Shown here: one piece after another, positions 22,141 through 33,832 of the stretch
How positions within the stretch are numbered: position 1 is the first letter of the stretch
Layout of the letters: every line of letters begins with the position of its first letter
NCBI GenBank assembly: GCA_000733355.1
Contig: JNVV01000011.1
Span: 238,679-302,678 of the forward strand
Length of the DNA stretch: 64,000 nucleotides
Origin: Falciphora oryzae
Lineage: Eukaryota; Ascomycota; Sordariomycetes; Magnaporthales; Magnaporthaceae
Reading direction: 5' to 3'
Translations under genes and position numbers: made by a program
The notes under the pieces: generated by a model
Databases searched by the model: none
Seen by the model: only the letters and a program-made list of their open reading frames with translations
What the model was told of the DNA's origin: nothing

Positions 22141-25080
22141 GCCGACGACGCCGATGCTGCGTCGAGGACAGGTTCAGTCGTCATGGCAGTCGAAGAGTGA
22201 GACGACAAGCTGCTAGGCAGTGGGTTCTCCGGGCTCGATGTTTTTCACAGCGACCAGCCCGACGCGCAGTTTCACACATGCACCTCCTTCGTTAGCCAAG
22301 CCGTGGGTGGCGGTGTCGACCATGCCAGCGTCTTGCGTGATCAGCTCCGGAATCTCCGACTGCTCCCGACGGTGCCACCGCTGGTATTGATCGGCGGTGC
22401 TACCGTGGCAAGCTTGCGCTTGACGAGGGATATTGAAGCACAGCTCTCCTGTCTTGGACATTCCAGTTTGGTACAGATTCGAGACCTACAGAGCCTACCT
22501 GAGACCTCCGCTTCAGGAGTCTTGCCTCCGGGCGCGAGCGTTCTCTGCCTCGCCCAGCTGGACCAAGCCGCGTCCTTCAAGACTGGATCGGATGGTTTTG
22601 GTGAGATCCTTACTGGTCTTCAGCGGCTTCTTGCAGTTGCCGGACGTGTGCCCTTCGTCACCCACGGAGCCTACTCGACAGACCCCACCGCCGCTATGAT
22701 GGTCTGACTTCTCCGTGGAGTGCGCTGTGAACAGCGATCACTGCTGCTACAAATCCTAGACGTGGAAGCCGAGAAGCCTGGTGGTGGCAGGCCGAGGACC
22801 AATGCGACAGCTATTCTTGAGCATTTCATCCGGTTTGTCTTGCTACTCAAGCGGCATCCTCTCGGGGCGGCGGCGACGATGACGGAATGCTCTGGACAAC
22901 CGAGACGGAGCTGGCTTTGCGAGGCGGCAGGCTATTCGTTTCACGACTAAAGAGTGACGTAGAGCTCAATGAGCGCGCCAACGGACAGCGGCGGCGATGG
23001 TCAGAGCCGTTGCTCGGGAGAGCCATGTCATCGAGATTCGCCCAGATGGCGAGCTGGCCGCGACGCCTAGGATTCCGTGGAGTGCCGACAGTGACACCTG
23101 CGAGATACAGGTGGTTCTTTCGACTGTACAACCCGTAATTGGAACCCGGCTTGGACAGCATCCGAAGTACCTTTGCCTCGGCTCAGAGGTGGTCCAGGGG
23201 CACGAGGACGGCGGTGCCCGTCGGCGAGTTCCGGTGCTTTCAGAGACTAACGCGTCGCATACCCGGGTTCGGCTGGAGCATGTCGTCGACATCTCCACAG
23301 AGGACGAGCCTCCAGCCCGCATGCTCGATTTGACGGCCATAGCCATAGTCTGTCAGGCGTGGGTGCGGGGCGTGCCGCGGGGTCATACCATTTGGGTGCA
23401 TGGCGACTGCGGGTTCGGGACGGGTGCTAACGTCATGGTCCAGCTGTTGAAACGCGAGGCTACCAAAAGGGGCTCGAGTCTGCCGGACCGCGCGCGAGAC
23501 CCTAACCCCTGCCGCCAACGCCACATGCACCTTGAGAAGCACGACAAGCCCTTCAAGTTCCACCCAAGCGCCACAGTCCGTACATCAAGACATTCCTTCC
23601 AACAAGATTGGCGCGTTGATTGTGGGCGAGAACGACAGCAGCGATGGCTTTCTCGGCAAAATGCGCGTCGCGCTGGGGCTCCAGGCGGAGCTCTGCGGGA
23701 CGCTGTCCGCGGCGCCAGGCCCTGGTCTAATGATGAGGAGGCAGCCCGACGTTTAGCGGATGCAGCACGTGTAGTCACTGCCGACGGATCAGTGGCAGTC
23801 CTGATGACAGAGACAGTCACTACAGCTTTGACAGCATTCTCATCTTCGCCGGCCGGCTCCGTCTTCCCGCAGCCCAGGATCCTGGACTAGACACCGAGCG
23901 CCGCTGTCGCAGCACACGTCCAGCCCCTGGACAACACGAGGCTTTTCAAGCCAGACCGAACGTACGCCATGGTTGGCCTCACCAGAGAACTGGGCCTGCC
24001 CACCTGCACGTGGATGATCCGCCAAGGCGCCAGGAATCTCCTTTTGGCTAGCCGCGATCCCAAGATCGACGACGAGTGGCTGGCCGCCATGTCCAAGACC
24101 GGTGCCGAGGTTGTTGTTCAGTCCATGGATGTGGGCTGCTGGGAGAGCGTGCGTAGCAAGCTCCCGGGGGCGCTTGCTTCTATGCCGCCCGTGGCCGGCG
24201 TATGCAACGGTGCCATGGTGCTGTCAGAGGAGCTGTTTCTGCGCATGGACACCGCCACTGCCGCCGCCGCCATGCGCCGCAAAGTCGACGGCAGCATTCA
24301 TCTGGATCGTTGCTTCTCCTCACGCGCTGCGCAGCACCAGCTCGACTTCTTCATCTTCCCCTCCTCGATCGGCAGCATAATTGGCATACCCGGGCAATCC
24401 AACTACCATATGGCCAACCTCTTCATGGCTACGCTCGCCGCGGACCGGCGCCTCAGGGGGCTGGTTGGCAGCGTCACCGATGTCGGAACCATGCTTGATA
24501 TCGGCTATATCCTGCGCCAGGACACGCCGGTTCATCGAAACATGCAGAGTATGGGCATGATAGGGATGCAGGAGGAGGAGGCGCACGTTCTCTTCGCGGA
24601 GGGCATCTTTGCAGGACATCCGACCTCGAGTCACCCACCCGAAATAATTTCCGGTATGGGCGTCAGCGAGGACCCGGCAGACCGCCCATGGTGGGCTGCA
24701 GACCCCCGCTTCTCTCATTTTGTTCGGGGCCGAACAAAGATTTCGATTGGTGCTGCCGTCGCCGGTCCCTCGGCCGCCGGCACGTCGACTGCTTCGGCAT
24801 TGGATCATCTTGGGGCGGCGCTAGCCCTGGACGCACCGGTGGATGAAACTGCCCTAGCAGAACTTATCAAAGGGGCACTATCAGCCAAGCTGGAGAGCTT
24901 GCTGCAGCTGTCGACAGGAGCGCTGGATACGAGCAACGCCCTCGTGGGTATGGGTGTTGATCCTCTCCTCGCCATGGAGGTGCGGTCTTGGATTCTCAAG
25001 ACCGTGGGAGTCGAGGTTCCAGTCCTGCAAATCTTGGGTGGCATTACCGGTGACGCTATCTGTCTCTCCACGGCAACCAA
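22141..25080 (+). other. inactive ER region, KR and ACP domains of the relic
   Basis: The ER/structural-KR region is spread over three frames with stops at 22198, 22705 and 23888, and no ER NADPH motif is seen. The KR starts near 23960. Its nucleotide motif reads GLTRELG where GLTGELG is usual (AGA at 23984). The Ser-Tyr-Asn triad is present (SSIGSI, then GQSNYHMAN with Tyr at 24404). The ACP motif reads GVDPLLAMEV: the phosphopantetheine Ser is Pro (CCT at 24962-24964). A long Ser/Pro-rich linker follows before the C domain. Confidence 0.85.
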
Positions 25081-25479
25081 TGTGCTTTCTAGACGCTCTG
25101 GATCATCGCCAGTTGCATCCGCCGCACCTCAAGTACCTCTTCCTGCTTCTGTCACCGCCCAAGATCTCGCTCCAACCACATCGCAAAAGCACCAAGAGCG
25201 GAAGGAACGAGAGGTCATCATCACGGCAACCCCCGCACCTAGTCTGAGCATGTCTGGGGCGAGAAGCCACACCAGCCAGGGGTCCTGGTCTGATATATCA
25301 TCCCCGGTCCCAACGTATGCACTGACCTCCGCTGAGGAGCACGCCGGAAAGCATACACCTCCAACACCCCTGTCACCACGCGGATCCGACGGTGCTTGTT
25401 CTGTAGAGCCTCGCAAAATACCCCAGGCCGATACGCTTGACCAGAAACTAGACACGATCGCCAAGCCTCAGGCCCAACG

Positions 25480-28400
25480 CCAAGGGCCCTTGTCATTCAA
25501 CCAGGAACGACTCTGGTTTCTGCAGGAATTCCTACAGGGCACAAACTCCTACAACGAGACTGCGTGGTACGACATTCACGGCCCTCTGGACATCGAGAGA
25601 CTTAGACGTGCCTTCGAACAGCTCACGGCCCGGCACGACATTCTGCGGACCCGCCTATGTAGCGACCCTGAGACAGGAACGCCCGTACAGAGCGTCTGGC
25701 CCGTCTCGGCGTGTCAGTTCCGCTCTGTTGACTCGTCACACGACGATGATCTGGTGATGGCCGAGTTCGACGCCATGTCAATCCGGACACGGGACCTCGA
25801 GGCAGGCGCGTGCTTCGGAGTGAAACTCGTCCGGCGGTCGCCCCTAGATCATTCATTCATCATGGGTGCCCATCACATAGCCGTCGATGGTCTTACCTGG
25901 CTTGTACTCTTCCGCGACCTTGCTCGAGCTTATGACAGCCCGTCAGCCCTGGCCACTCTCTCACCACCCCATCAGTACCTTGAATTTGCCGAGCAGCAGC
26001 GCAAATTGGTTGCCGGTAATGTATTTTCCCCAGAACTCCACTTCTAGGCCGACGAGCTCGCCGGGCTGCCCCAACAGCCGCTCCCCTTGTTCCATACCAT
26101 GGCACGGCTGGCTGAGCGACAGGCGGCAGACAGATATCGCAATGTCACTACCTGTCGACTGCTCGACAGTGACGCCTTGTCGCGAATCAAGCATGCCAGC
26201 AGTAGTCTTGCGGTCACGCCCTTCCACTTTCACCTTGCTGCATTCCGGACACTGATAGGCCGTCTCTCGGGAGCCTCGGACTTCTGCATTGGGGTGTGCG
26301 ATGCTGGAAGAGCCGGTGAGGATGACTTCTCAGACACGGTTGGCTTCTTTCTCAACGTCGCGCCCGTCCGCCTGCCCACCTTATCAGGTGAGGCTGCTTT
26401 TGGCGCGCATTGCAACCAGGCGTCAGCACGAGCCGTCGCGGCCCTGACACACTCACGCGTGCCCTTAGATACTCTCCTGGAGCAGTTGAACATCAAACGT
26501 ACGGCGCGGCACAGCCCTCTGTTCCAGGTCATCATCAACTACCGACTCGGCGTGTTGTCTCAGGGGCCTCTGGGCGGCGAGTGCGAGGTCAAATACGTTC
26601 GATCGCGCCACGCTGCCAACCTATACGACGTCACGCTCAATATCACTGAGTCACCAGATGGCACCTGCTTCGTTGAGCTGGCCGCTTAAGAAGCGCTGTA
26701 TACGCGGGAGGCGGCTGTCGAGATGCTTGACGTGTACTGTCACTCGCTCGAGACTTCCAGCAACGACCCGCATCGTCTGGCCTCCGACCTTATTGACGAA
26801 GCGTATGTCGCAACTAGAGGCAACAACGGCATCTCGAGCCAGTTCCCTCTAGCTCCGCCTTTTGACCCGTCGATCAAAAGCCGTCGGCCTAGAGCCGGCG
26901 GGTGGGCTGATACCATTCCTCATCAGATCATTCTGCTGCGGAGACCTACGCAAACGATATCGCCACCAAGGACGGTTGGAGAGCACTGCCCTACTCCGAT
27001 CTGATACGCGAGTCCAATAGAATCTCAATAGCCCTTCAGCATCGCTTCCGGCTCGGCGCCAACGACAACAGCAGCAACGATGCTGGCGGCATAAAAGGTC
27101 TCAACACCAGCGCCTTCTGCCTGCTCTTCCAGCCATCGGTGCACTATGTAACGTCCCTCCTCGCCGTTCTAAACATTGCAGCAGTTGTAATTCCCTCGGA
27201 CACAAGAATCCACAAGGAAAGGCTCGCGGCCATGGTAGAGGACTGTCAGCCATCCGCAATAACTCCACCACGGTGCCACTGCCGATTTGGCGGCATGGTT
27301 GGCAGACAGCTGCGTGGACGTAGAAGTCGCGACATTAGACGTCGCTCGGCTTCAGAGTTCAGATTCCAAGCCTGCCAACACTGGCCTCCGCCGCGTCACC
27401 GCAACAACACCTGCAGCTGTGCTCTACACGAGCGGCACGACGGGCACGACAAAAGTCGCCATCCTGACGCAGGGAAACTACCGCTCCATCATCGCCTCCA
27501 TCGCACGTGTGACGGACTTCGAAAGCCGTCACATCGTCTTACAACAGACCTCGCTTGGCTTCGACATGTCCATGCTCCAGATTCTCACCGCCCTGTGCAC
27601 CGGCTCCCGTCTTGTCATCGCCACAGCTGAGCAGCGAGGAGACCCGGAGGCCCTTGCATCCCTAGCCGCGGACGAGGGCGTGACTTTGGTTGCTGCTACT
27701 CCGACCGAGTTCGAAATGCTTTATACAACATGGCCGCGACGCCATACAACGGTGCACGACGCTTCGCACTGCCATTGTAGGCGGAGAGGTGTTCACTCAC
27801 AGGCTTTCGGCCGCATTCCGCAGGCTTGAGGAGGCCAGGGGTGGACAGAGCAAGAGGATGCGTGTACTCAATATTTACGGACCGACCGAGACCTGCATTC
27901 TCAGCAACGCGGGTCTGGTCGCTTATTGGGCTGTCGGGCAGCCCGGCGACAATGGGCGCCCCGCGGATGAGGTCATTAGCGTCGGTCCGCCGCTGGACGG
28001 TGTTCAAGTTTACATCGTCGGCGAGTCTGGCGAGCCACTCGGTACCGGGTCAGTTGGCGAGGTGTACATCGGCGGTTTAGGTGTCGGCTTCGGGTACCTC
28101 CGACGTCCCGATCTTACTTCCCAGACATTCATCCCCGACCGATTCGGGCCGAGAACAACCAAGGAGATGCGGCCTTCCATGTACCGCACAAGAGATCGAG
28201 GCCTTCTGCGGTCCGACAGGTCCCTTGTGATTCTGGGCCGTATAGATGGCGATTCGCAGGTAAAACTCCGTGGTATCCGCATTGAACTTGAGGACATCTC
28301 TTCTACCATTGTTGCTGCCGGGCAGGACAGGATCTCGCAAGCTGTCACCACCATCCGTGGCGACGACAAGGTAATCGTGGCCTTTGCTGTCCTAGCTTGA

Positions 28401-28580
28401 CCTACCGGCCGTGTCCGAGCCAGCAGCGACGGTGACGATGAGTCCTTCTTGAGATCTCTCCCGAGCTCACTACCTCTTCCCGAGTATATGCGACCCGCCT
28501 CCATCATCGAGCTCCGCCAACTACCAACTACCTACCACGGCAAGCTAGACATTGCAGCGTTGGATCAAATCCCTCTGCCT
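25480..28580 (+). other. NRPS condensation and adenylation domains of the relic
   Basis: The C domain begins with LSFNQERLWFLQEF and keeps HHIAVDG (first His at 25871). It is cut by TAG at 26045 and TAA at 26687, both with the same frame continuing in homology. The A domain is spread over three frames: A3 is LYTSGTTGTTKVAIL, A5 is NIYGPTE, A7 reads YRTRD where YRTGD is usual (AGA at 28191), A8 is GRIDGDSQVKLRG and A10 is HGKLDIAAL. The specificity pocket crosses frame changes and was not read. Confidence 0.83.
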
Positions 28581-28619
28581 ACATATAGCTATCGAGTCGT
28601 CACTGGCACCAGCGCCAAC

Positions 28620-30171
28620 AAGGATTGTGCGCCAGTCGAGTCCCCGATAGATAACACTCGGCCAAAACTCCTTTCAGCTCTCGAGTCCGACCTTTTTGCC
28701 ACATGGAAGCAGGTCCTTCCGTCCGTATGCTGCTCGTGGCGCTCGCAACGATCATGCCGATGCTGATCCAGAGTCTGACTTCTTTCGCATGGGCGGCAAC
28801 TCCGTGACACTTGTGGTCCTGCGAAACGAGGTTCGTCGCCGATGGGGCGTCGAGCTGTCCCTCTTGCAGATGTTTGAGGCCAGCACTCTTCGGCTAATGG
28901 CAGCAAACCCCACGGAGATCAAGAGCACGCAGGTGGGCGCCGGGGTCGATTGGGAGTACTGGGATGCCGAGACGCGGTTCAATCCCGCGCGACACTCTAA
29001 CCTCTTACGTCCGAGTACCGTCCTAGGAGACAACAGCCGTCACGCCAGCGGAGGAAACAGCGGCAAGACCATCCTCCTTACCGGCGGCAGCACACTGCTC
29101 GGCTCTCAGGTCCCGAGACTGATCCTATCCCGCCGTGACGTGGCGGCGGTGCACTGTGTCGCCGTGTCATCTGAAGAGGCTATGCATCTATCCCGGGGCG
29201 GGAACATCGATGGGCCGCAGACCGAAAAGCTCATAATCCACACAGGCGACCTCGGTGCCCCAAACCTTGGTCTTTCCGAAGCAGAAGTCATGACCCTGCG
29301 TGACAACATTGACGCAATCGTGCACTCTGGTGCCCACGGGTCCTGCCTCAACAGCTACACGTCGATCCGCGACCAGAACGTGGGCTCGACAAGCTTCCTC
29401 GCCGCGCTTGGCCTAGCCACCAATCATGCTCGCTCCGTGTCCTTCCACTTTGTATCCAGCGCGCGCGTCATCCTCTTCAGCGGCAATGACGAGTATCCCG
29501 AGGCCTCGGTGACGCAGTTCTACCCGCCCGCACCAGTCGCCCCACAGCAGGGGCACGCTCACGCCAGCGGCGGCGGCAGCAGGCAGTCCAGAGAGGGTTT
29601 CACTGCCACAAAGTGGGCCAGCGAGCGGCTCCTCGAAAGCTGCGTCAGCGACGGCGGCGGCGCGGACCGGCGGGGTCGGATGTCGGTGACGGTCCACCGG
29701 ACGGGCTATTTGATGTCCGAGTCGGCGGACGAGACGGACGCGGTCAACATGCTACACCGCTTCGCGGACAGGCTGGGCCTTGTCCCGGACATGGACAGCT
29801 TCTCGGGGTTTCTTGACGTGTGCGATGTCGAGTGGGCGGCTGCCAGGATCGTCGATGATGTGTTCTCCCACACTCCCCAGGGCTCTGGGCGAGAGAATGG
29901 GGTGGGCGGTGTCTCAGATGGAGGCTTCGGTGGCGGGACCAGGCACCATACCCGCAGCGACGCGGTACCGGTAGATCGGTTCCAGGCCTACATGGAGGAC
30001 AGGCTGGGCAGGCCGCTGCAGCGGCTGTCGATGGTCGAGTGGGCGGCGCGGGCGGAGGAGGCTGGCATGAGTCCGTTCCTAGCGAGCTTCTTGCGGGCGA
30101 TATGCGAGAGGGGCGACGGGGCACGATACCCGAAGCTGCTGTTCGGGGGCGGGACACCAAAGACCGAGTAA
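28620..30171 (+). other. NRPS carrier and terminal reductase-like domain of the relic
   Basis: The T domain keeps its attachment Ser in MGGNSVTL (28801-28803). The R domain is one continuous frame from about 28730 to the stop at 30169-30171. Its nucleotide-binding motif is LTGGSTLLGSQV. The short-chain-dehydrogenase-type YxxxK site reads FTATK, so the catalytic Tyr is Phe (29599-29601) while Lys remains. In related synthases loss of this Tyr goes with non-redox Dieckmann release to a tetramic acid; here it could also be part of the decay. Confidence 0.8.
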
Positions 30172-31034
30172 AGAATGGGGTATCTGTGCGAGAGTAGTCG
30201 GATTGTTAGCACGCACGCTTGCTCTTATGAGGCCTGCTTGTACTTTTATCGGTTTTTGTTGGATTATTATTCCGGCATTATTGCAACATTACTTTGGCGC
30301 ATGCACTTGAAGGATTGGAAGCCAGGAGGGCCTAGGAGGCCCAGCTACAGGAGTACCTACTCCTACCAACAGTTTAGACCTTTTAAGGCGTGAATCAAGG
30401 AGGCGCGCCTTCCCGCAGGGTATATGAGCTCAAACCTCCCCAGCTATCCCACTATTAAAATTTCTTTTAGGAAACTAAACTTCCTGCTAGAACTTGCTAT
30501 CGGAGCTTTTCACAGTAACCAAGGTCTTTCCTGCACTAAAGAAACGCTCACAAGGATCCTTCTAACCGCAATACAACGCTCCACGCCAAAATTGGACGCC
30601 GCTTAAATATTCACCTTGAATGTGCGATTAGGTAACGGTGGGTATCGACCAGGGCCCATCAGAGTTCATACATCGGGTTAGAATAATCGAAACTGGCAAA
30701 CAAATAGCCCATGCCAGGCGCGGTCGAGACGAAACCTAGAGCAAGATTCCCTTGGTCTGTCTGCGTTGTGACACTTCCGAATCCATTCACAGGCTAAACG
30801 AACCAAATTCACGCTGGAAGCTAGCCATTAATCCAAGGCAGTAATTACAATAAGCTTTCCAGAATTTTGGGGCTCATCTCTTTGTGCTTATCATGACTAC
30901 AATAGAATCATTATTCGTGCAAGCCATACCATCATCCAGTAGTTAGGTAATCACAACAGGTGCCTTTCTTTCAACATTCTTGTATCCCACCTTCCTCGTC
31001 ACGGGGCAAAGGCATCCAAGACCGCCATTATAGA
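30172..31034. other. intergenic, AT-rich
   Basis: A 3' spacer between the convergent PKS-NRPS relic and the amidase. It is AT-richer than the surroundings with short C/T-rich direct repeats (taggaggcc-like, 30328-30345). No gene is recognised; an old transposon relic is possible but was not shown. Confidence 0.5.
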
Positions 31035-33832
31035 TCAAAGCTCCATCGGACCAAAGAACGTTTGACCGCGAATGTTTGCCGCCTCGGGCTCGGACAAATC
31101 AGCCTCCTGCTGATACAGATCGCGAACAAGCGCGCTTAGCCAGACATCACTGCCCTTTGAGGACGTCAGGCCCAGCGCGGCTGGCAGCTGCTCTGTTCGG
31201 TTGGTGTACTTGGAGAGATAGGGGGTAGTTCCGACTGATATCACGGATGGGCCAGTCAGTCGCGGTTAAAGTCTTCTCAAACTTTACAAACCCACTCATT
31301 TGCAGCCTGCAGTCGACAGACACCCGAGGACCTTCCTTACCTGGTATGACGATTTCCGGAGCCTGTGCCATTGTCGAGAGGCAGTAGAAGAAGAAGCCGA
31401 CGCCGGTGAACTCCTGCGGGCCCGTCTTGTACGTGTCTCGGTAGTCGGGCACCCCGTTGGTCCAGGGCAGCACGATCAGCGTGTCCGAAGACCCGTCGTG
31501 GGAAGGACGCAGCAGGTGCTCCTCAACCCAGTCTTGAAACACCTTGAGTTGTCGCAACCCTTCGGCGTGTTGCTCCTCTGTCAGAGTAGGCAGATAACCA
31601 CTGGGAGGCCATTGCAGGATTGTCAGTGAACACTCGGTCCCAGAGAGGCCGCTGTGGTTCCAACTTACAGCTTGAAGCGAACCTGTGGGTGTAGTATAGG
31701 CGGGCTTCCCATTTTTTGCTCGTACTCTGTCACAAAAGGCTTAAGCGACATTTTCCACTGATCTGGGTTTGCGGACCATTCCCAAGTATGCTTGAAATAT
31801 TCACCCAGAGTGTCGTTAACGCCTTCAGGTCGGTGTCTTTCCCAGAGATCTTCAAGGCTGATTTCAGTTCTCTCAATCCCAAGCGAAGCTTCCAAACGGG
31901 CAACGAACTTATCAAAAACTATCTGGCTAGGCTGGTGGGCGACTGGAAAATAGTCAGTGGGATAGAGAAGCCTGGTCGGCTTTTATGCAGTTAAAATATG
32001 AGTTGGAGGCCGATCGTTAGCAATGTGGCTCTTATCATCTGATAGTCAAGGAGGCATGGGCTCAGAGTTCGCCAACCTTTGGTCCGTCTATATCTCCGCT
32101 CGCATCGAGGCCGGGCTTGCCATATAGAGCTTTCGAAAGCTCATGAAGCTCTTTTGCCGACCGTGCAAAGCCTCCAATTGTATCAAAACGCCTGTAAACG
32201 GCCTGGCTTTAGTAAAGTCACATGCGTGGTCATCAGAACGGAGCGCCTCACGGGCTGTAGGGCAGTATCCCATCAAGGCTTGCGGCGCCGACGGATGGCC
32301 TCATTCCAAACAGCCCTTGGGCTGCTGCTGGTGCTCTAACGCTTCCGAGGGCTAGCCGGTTATTAGTCATGTAAGATCTCGTCAGCATATGGCCTTTTTC
32401 TTCTCTGTGGATTAGGGGGCGTTCAATACAAAATGGTTTTTTAGTTTTTCCCATACTAATCCTAAAAACCGCCGGTTTTTAGGATTTTTTTTTAAAAAAA
32501 AAAAGCATAAATGATGCAAAGCTTTATAAAATGAAATTTTAACCAGCTAAAAGTATTTTTTTTAACTAAATTTCCCGGGTCTTTACGCGCATCCTTTGGT
32601 GAAAGCATTTTTGACTCTTAAAAAATTAAAAAAATTAAAAAACTAAAAAACCATTTTGCATTGAACAGCCCCTTAATGCCAGGTGCCACCGGGAGGAGAG
32701 ACTCACTGTCTGTTCCGAGCGCAAAATCAAGCCAGTCGTAGGTGGCGACGGCGGCAGCACTTCCTGAGCTGCTCCCGCTTGTGGTCAAGTAGCCGTCCCC
32801 ACGGGGGTTAAAAGGCCCGTGGTAATCCACGCAATCTGCTGTAGGCCACTCCGAGTCGGCGAACTGTGTGGTTTTCAGCTTCCCAACGACGACGAAGCCG
32901 AGGTCGATAAGCCGCTGGATCGTCTTGGCGGTCCGTGCGCGTGGTGGATGCAGCGAGGTGTAAGCTCGAGAGCCGACCCCCGTCTTCAGGCCGCTCAAGT
33001 CCATTATGTCCTTGACGGCGAGTCTGACCCCGGCGTACGGCTTCTCCTTGGACTTCGTGTAGTGCAGCCGCGAGGGGACGGCGACGCTGAGAGAGCCCGG
33101 GTGTCTCTCGCCGTAGGCAAGCGCATCGAGCGTCTGGAATCTGAGGTTGGTTTGGGGGGTCATGTGAGCCGAAACCATAGCTGTGACTGGGAAGGGGGGC
33201 AGTGCCGCCGCTCCTCACTCGTTGTCCCCCCTGCCCGGGGCCACGGCAGTTACGAAGGCTCCAGCCGTGTCGGGATAGAGTCTGTATGCCGGGAAAAGCC
33301 GCCCACCCCACAAGAAGTATGGGCCCTGCGGGAGCAAGTCGCCTTCGCTCTGGGCACAGTGATTGAATACATGCTTGACCTCTCGGCCATGGAGTAGAGC
33401 GTCCCTAGCGGCCCCACCGTGGCATCCATTCCCCTGGGCGGTCTGGATGATCAAGGACTCGGCAAAGTGGGGAGACCAAACATCATCGTAGCTGAAGGCG
33501 GTGAGGATTTCACTCAGCTGGTGGGAAGTCGGAAATTTGTGCGGTATAGTGACAACCGTGCAAGGAACGGCAAACTGATCCACTCCAAATGTGCTCCCTT
33601 GCGGCAGCCGCTAGACCCGCATCCCCGTTAGAGAGTGCATCATCGCTGGCAGATAGGGGTAGCGGATGGCAGATGACGATACCAATCGGTGAGGGTCCTG
33701 AATATAGTAAGCGACTCCCCCTAGCCGGATCACCGACGAAAGTCCCGTTTGCGCTGCTGTTCCCCACACTATCATGACTGTGAGGATCAGGGCCTCAACA
33801 GCCGCCACGCTGATCGACCGTAGAAGGAGCAT
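31035..33832 (-). CDS. amidase-signature protein, Arp1 (scytalone-dehydratase-like) type
   Basis: Eight exons: 33683-33832, 33219-33610, 32707-33140, 32252-32351, 32077-32191, 31669-31979, 31341-31600 and 31035-31234. They total 1962 bp, 653 aa, all in phase. The N-terminus is hydrophobic (signal peptide or anchor), then an N-terminal extension with LPQGPYFLW typical of Arp1-like proteins. The amidase core has the catalytic Lys in LAVKDIMD, the cis-Ser in [10 protein letters not shown], and the nucleophile Ser region [13 protein letters not shown] (GTDTGGSIRAPAA is usual, so one Gly is Leu). The C-terminus holds [13 protein letters not shown]. Two acceptors are unusual (AAAAG at 31980; TAG at 33611). 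The third intron (355 bp) carries a MITE-like insertion. It lies just downstream of the PKS-NRPS relic in convergent orientation. Amide hydrolysis or release is a guess. Confidence 0.82.
32415..32673. mobile_element. MITE-like element with terminal inverted repeats, in an amidase intron
   Basis: Left end from 32415 and right end to 32673 form imperfect inverted repeats of about 38 bp. Both read inward as a G-run, GTTCAAT(A/G)CAAAATGG and then TTTTTTAGTTTTT. They are flanked by TTA/TA on both sides (32412-32414 and 32673-32675), consistent with the TA target duplication of Tc1/mariner or pogo-type elements. The interior is very AT-rich and non-coding. It lies wholly inside the amidase intron 32352-32706 and leaves donor, branch site and acceptor intact. 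Without it the intron would be about 95 bp. Confidence 0.85.

Larger units (their letters stand above)
17264..30171 (+). pseudogene. hybrid highly reducing PKS-NRPS, decayed
   Basis: Domain order is KS-AT-DH-MT-ER0-KR-ACP-C-A-T-R, typical of fungal enzymes making tetramic acids or aminoacyl polyketide aldehydes. One genuine intron is seen (18214-18319; GTAAGC...TCCAG, in phase inside the KS). Otherwise the homology jumps between frames near 18950, 19330, 19843, 21050, 22870, 22995, 23585, 23740, 26935, 27280, 27740 and 28730. In addition, seven stops lie in the homologous frame: 22129 TAG, 22198 TGA, 22705 TGA, 23888 TAG, 26045 TAG, 26687 TAA and 28398 TGA. Four of these fall where Trp is expected. 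No GT-AG pair of realistic length removes those examined. The KS nucleophile is Arg and the ACP attachment Ser is Pro. The flanking genes are mostly intact, so sequencing error is an unlikely explanation. The original product cannot be told. Confidence 0.92.

Noticed and set aside
33611..33682. In-frame TAG at 33611 read at first as a nonsense mutation in the amidase
   Set aside because: A 72-bp intron with a GTATCG donor, CTAAC branch and TAG acceptor removes it in phase, and the full eight-exon sum is divisible by three.
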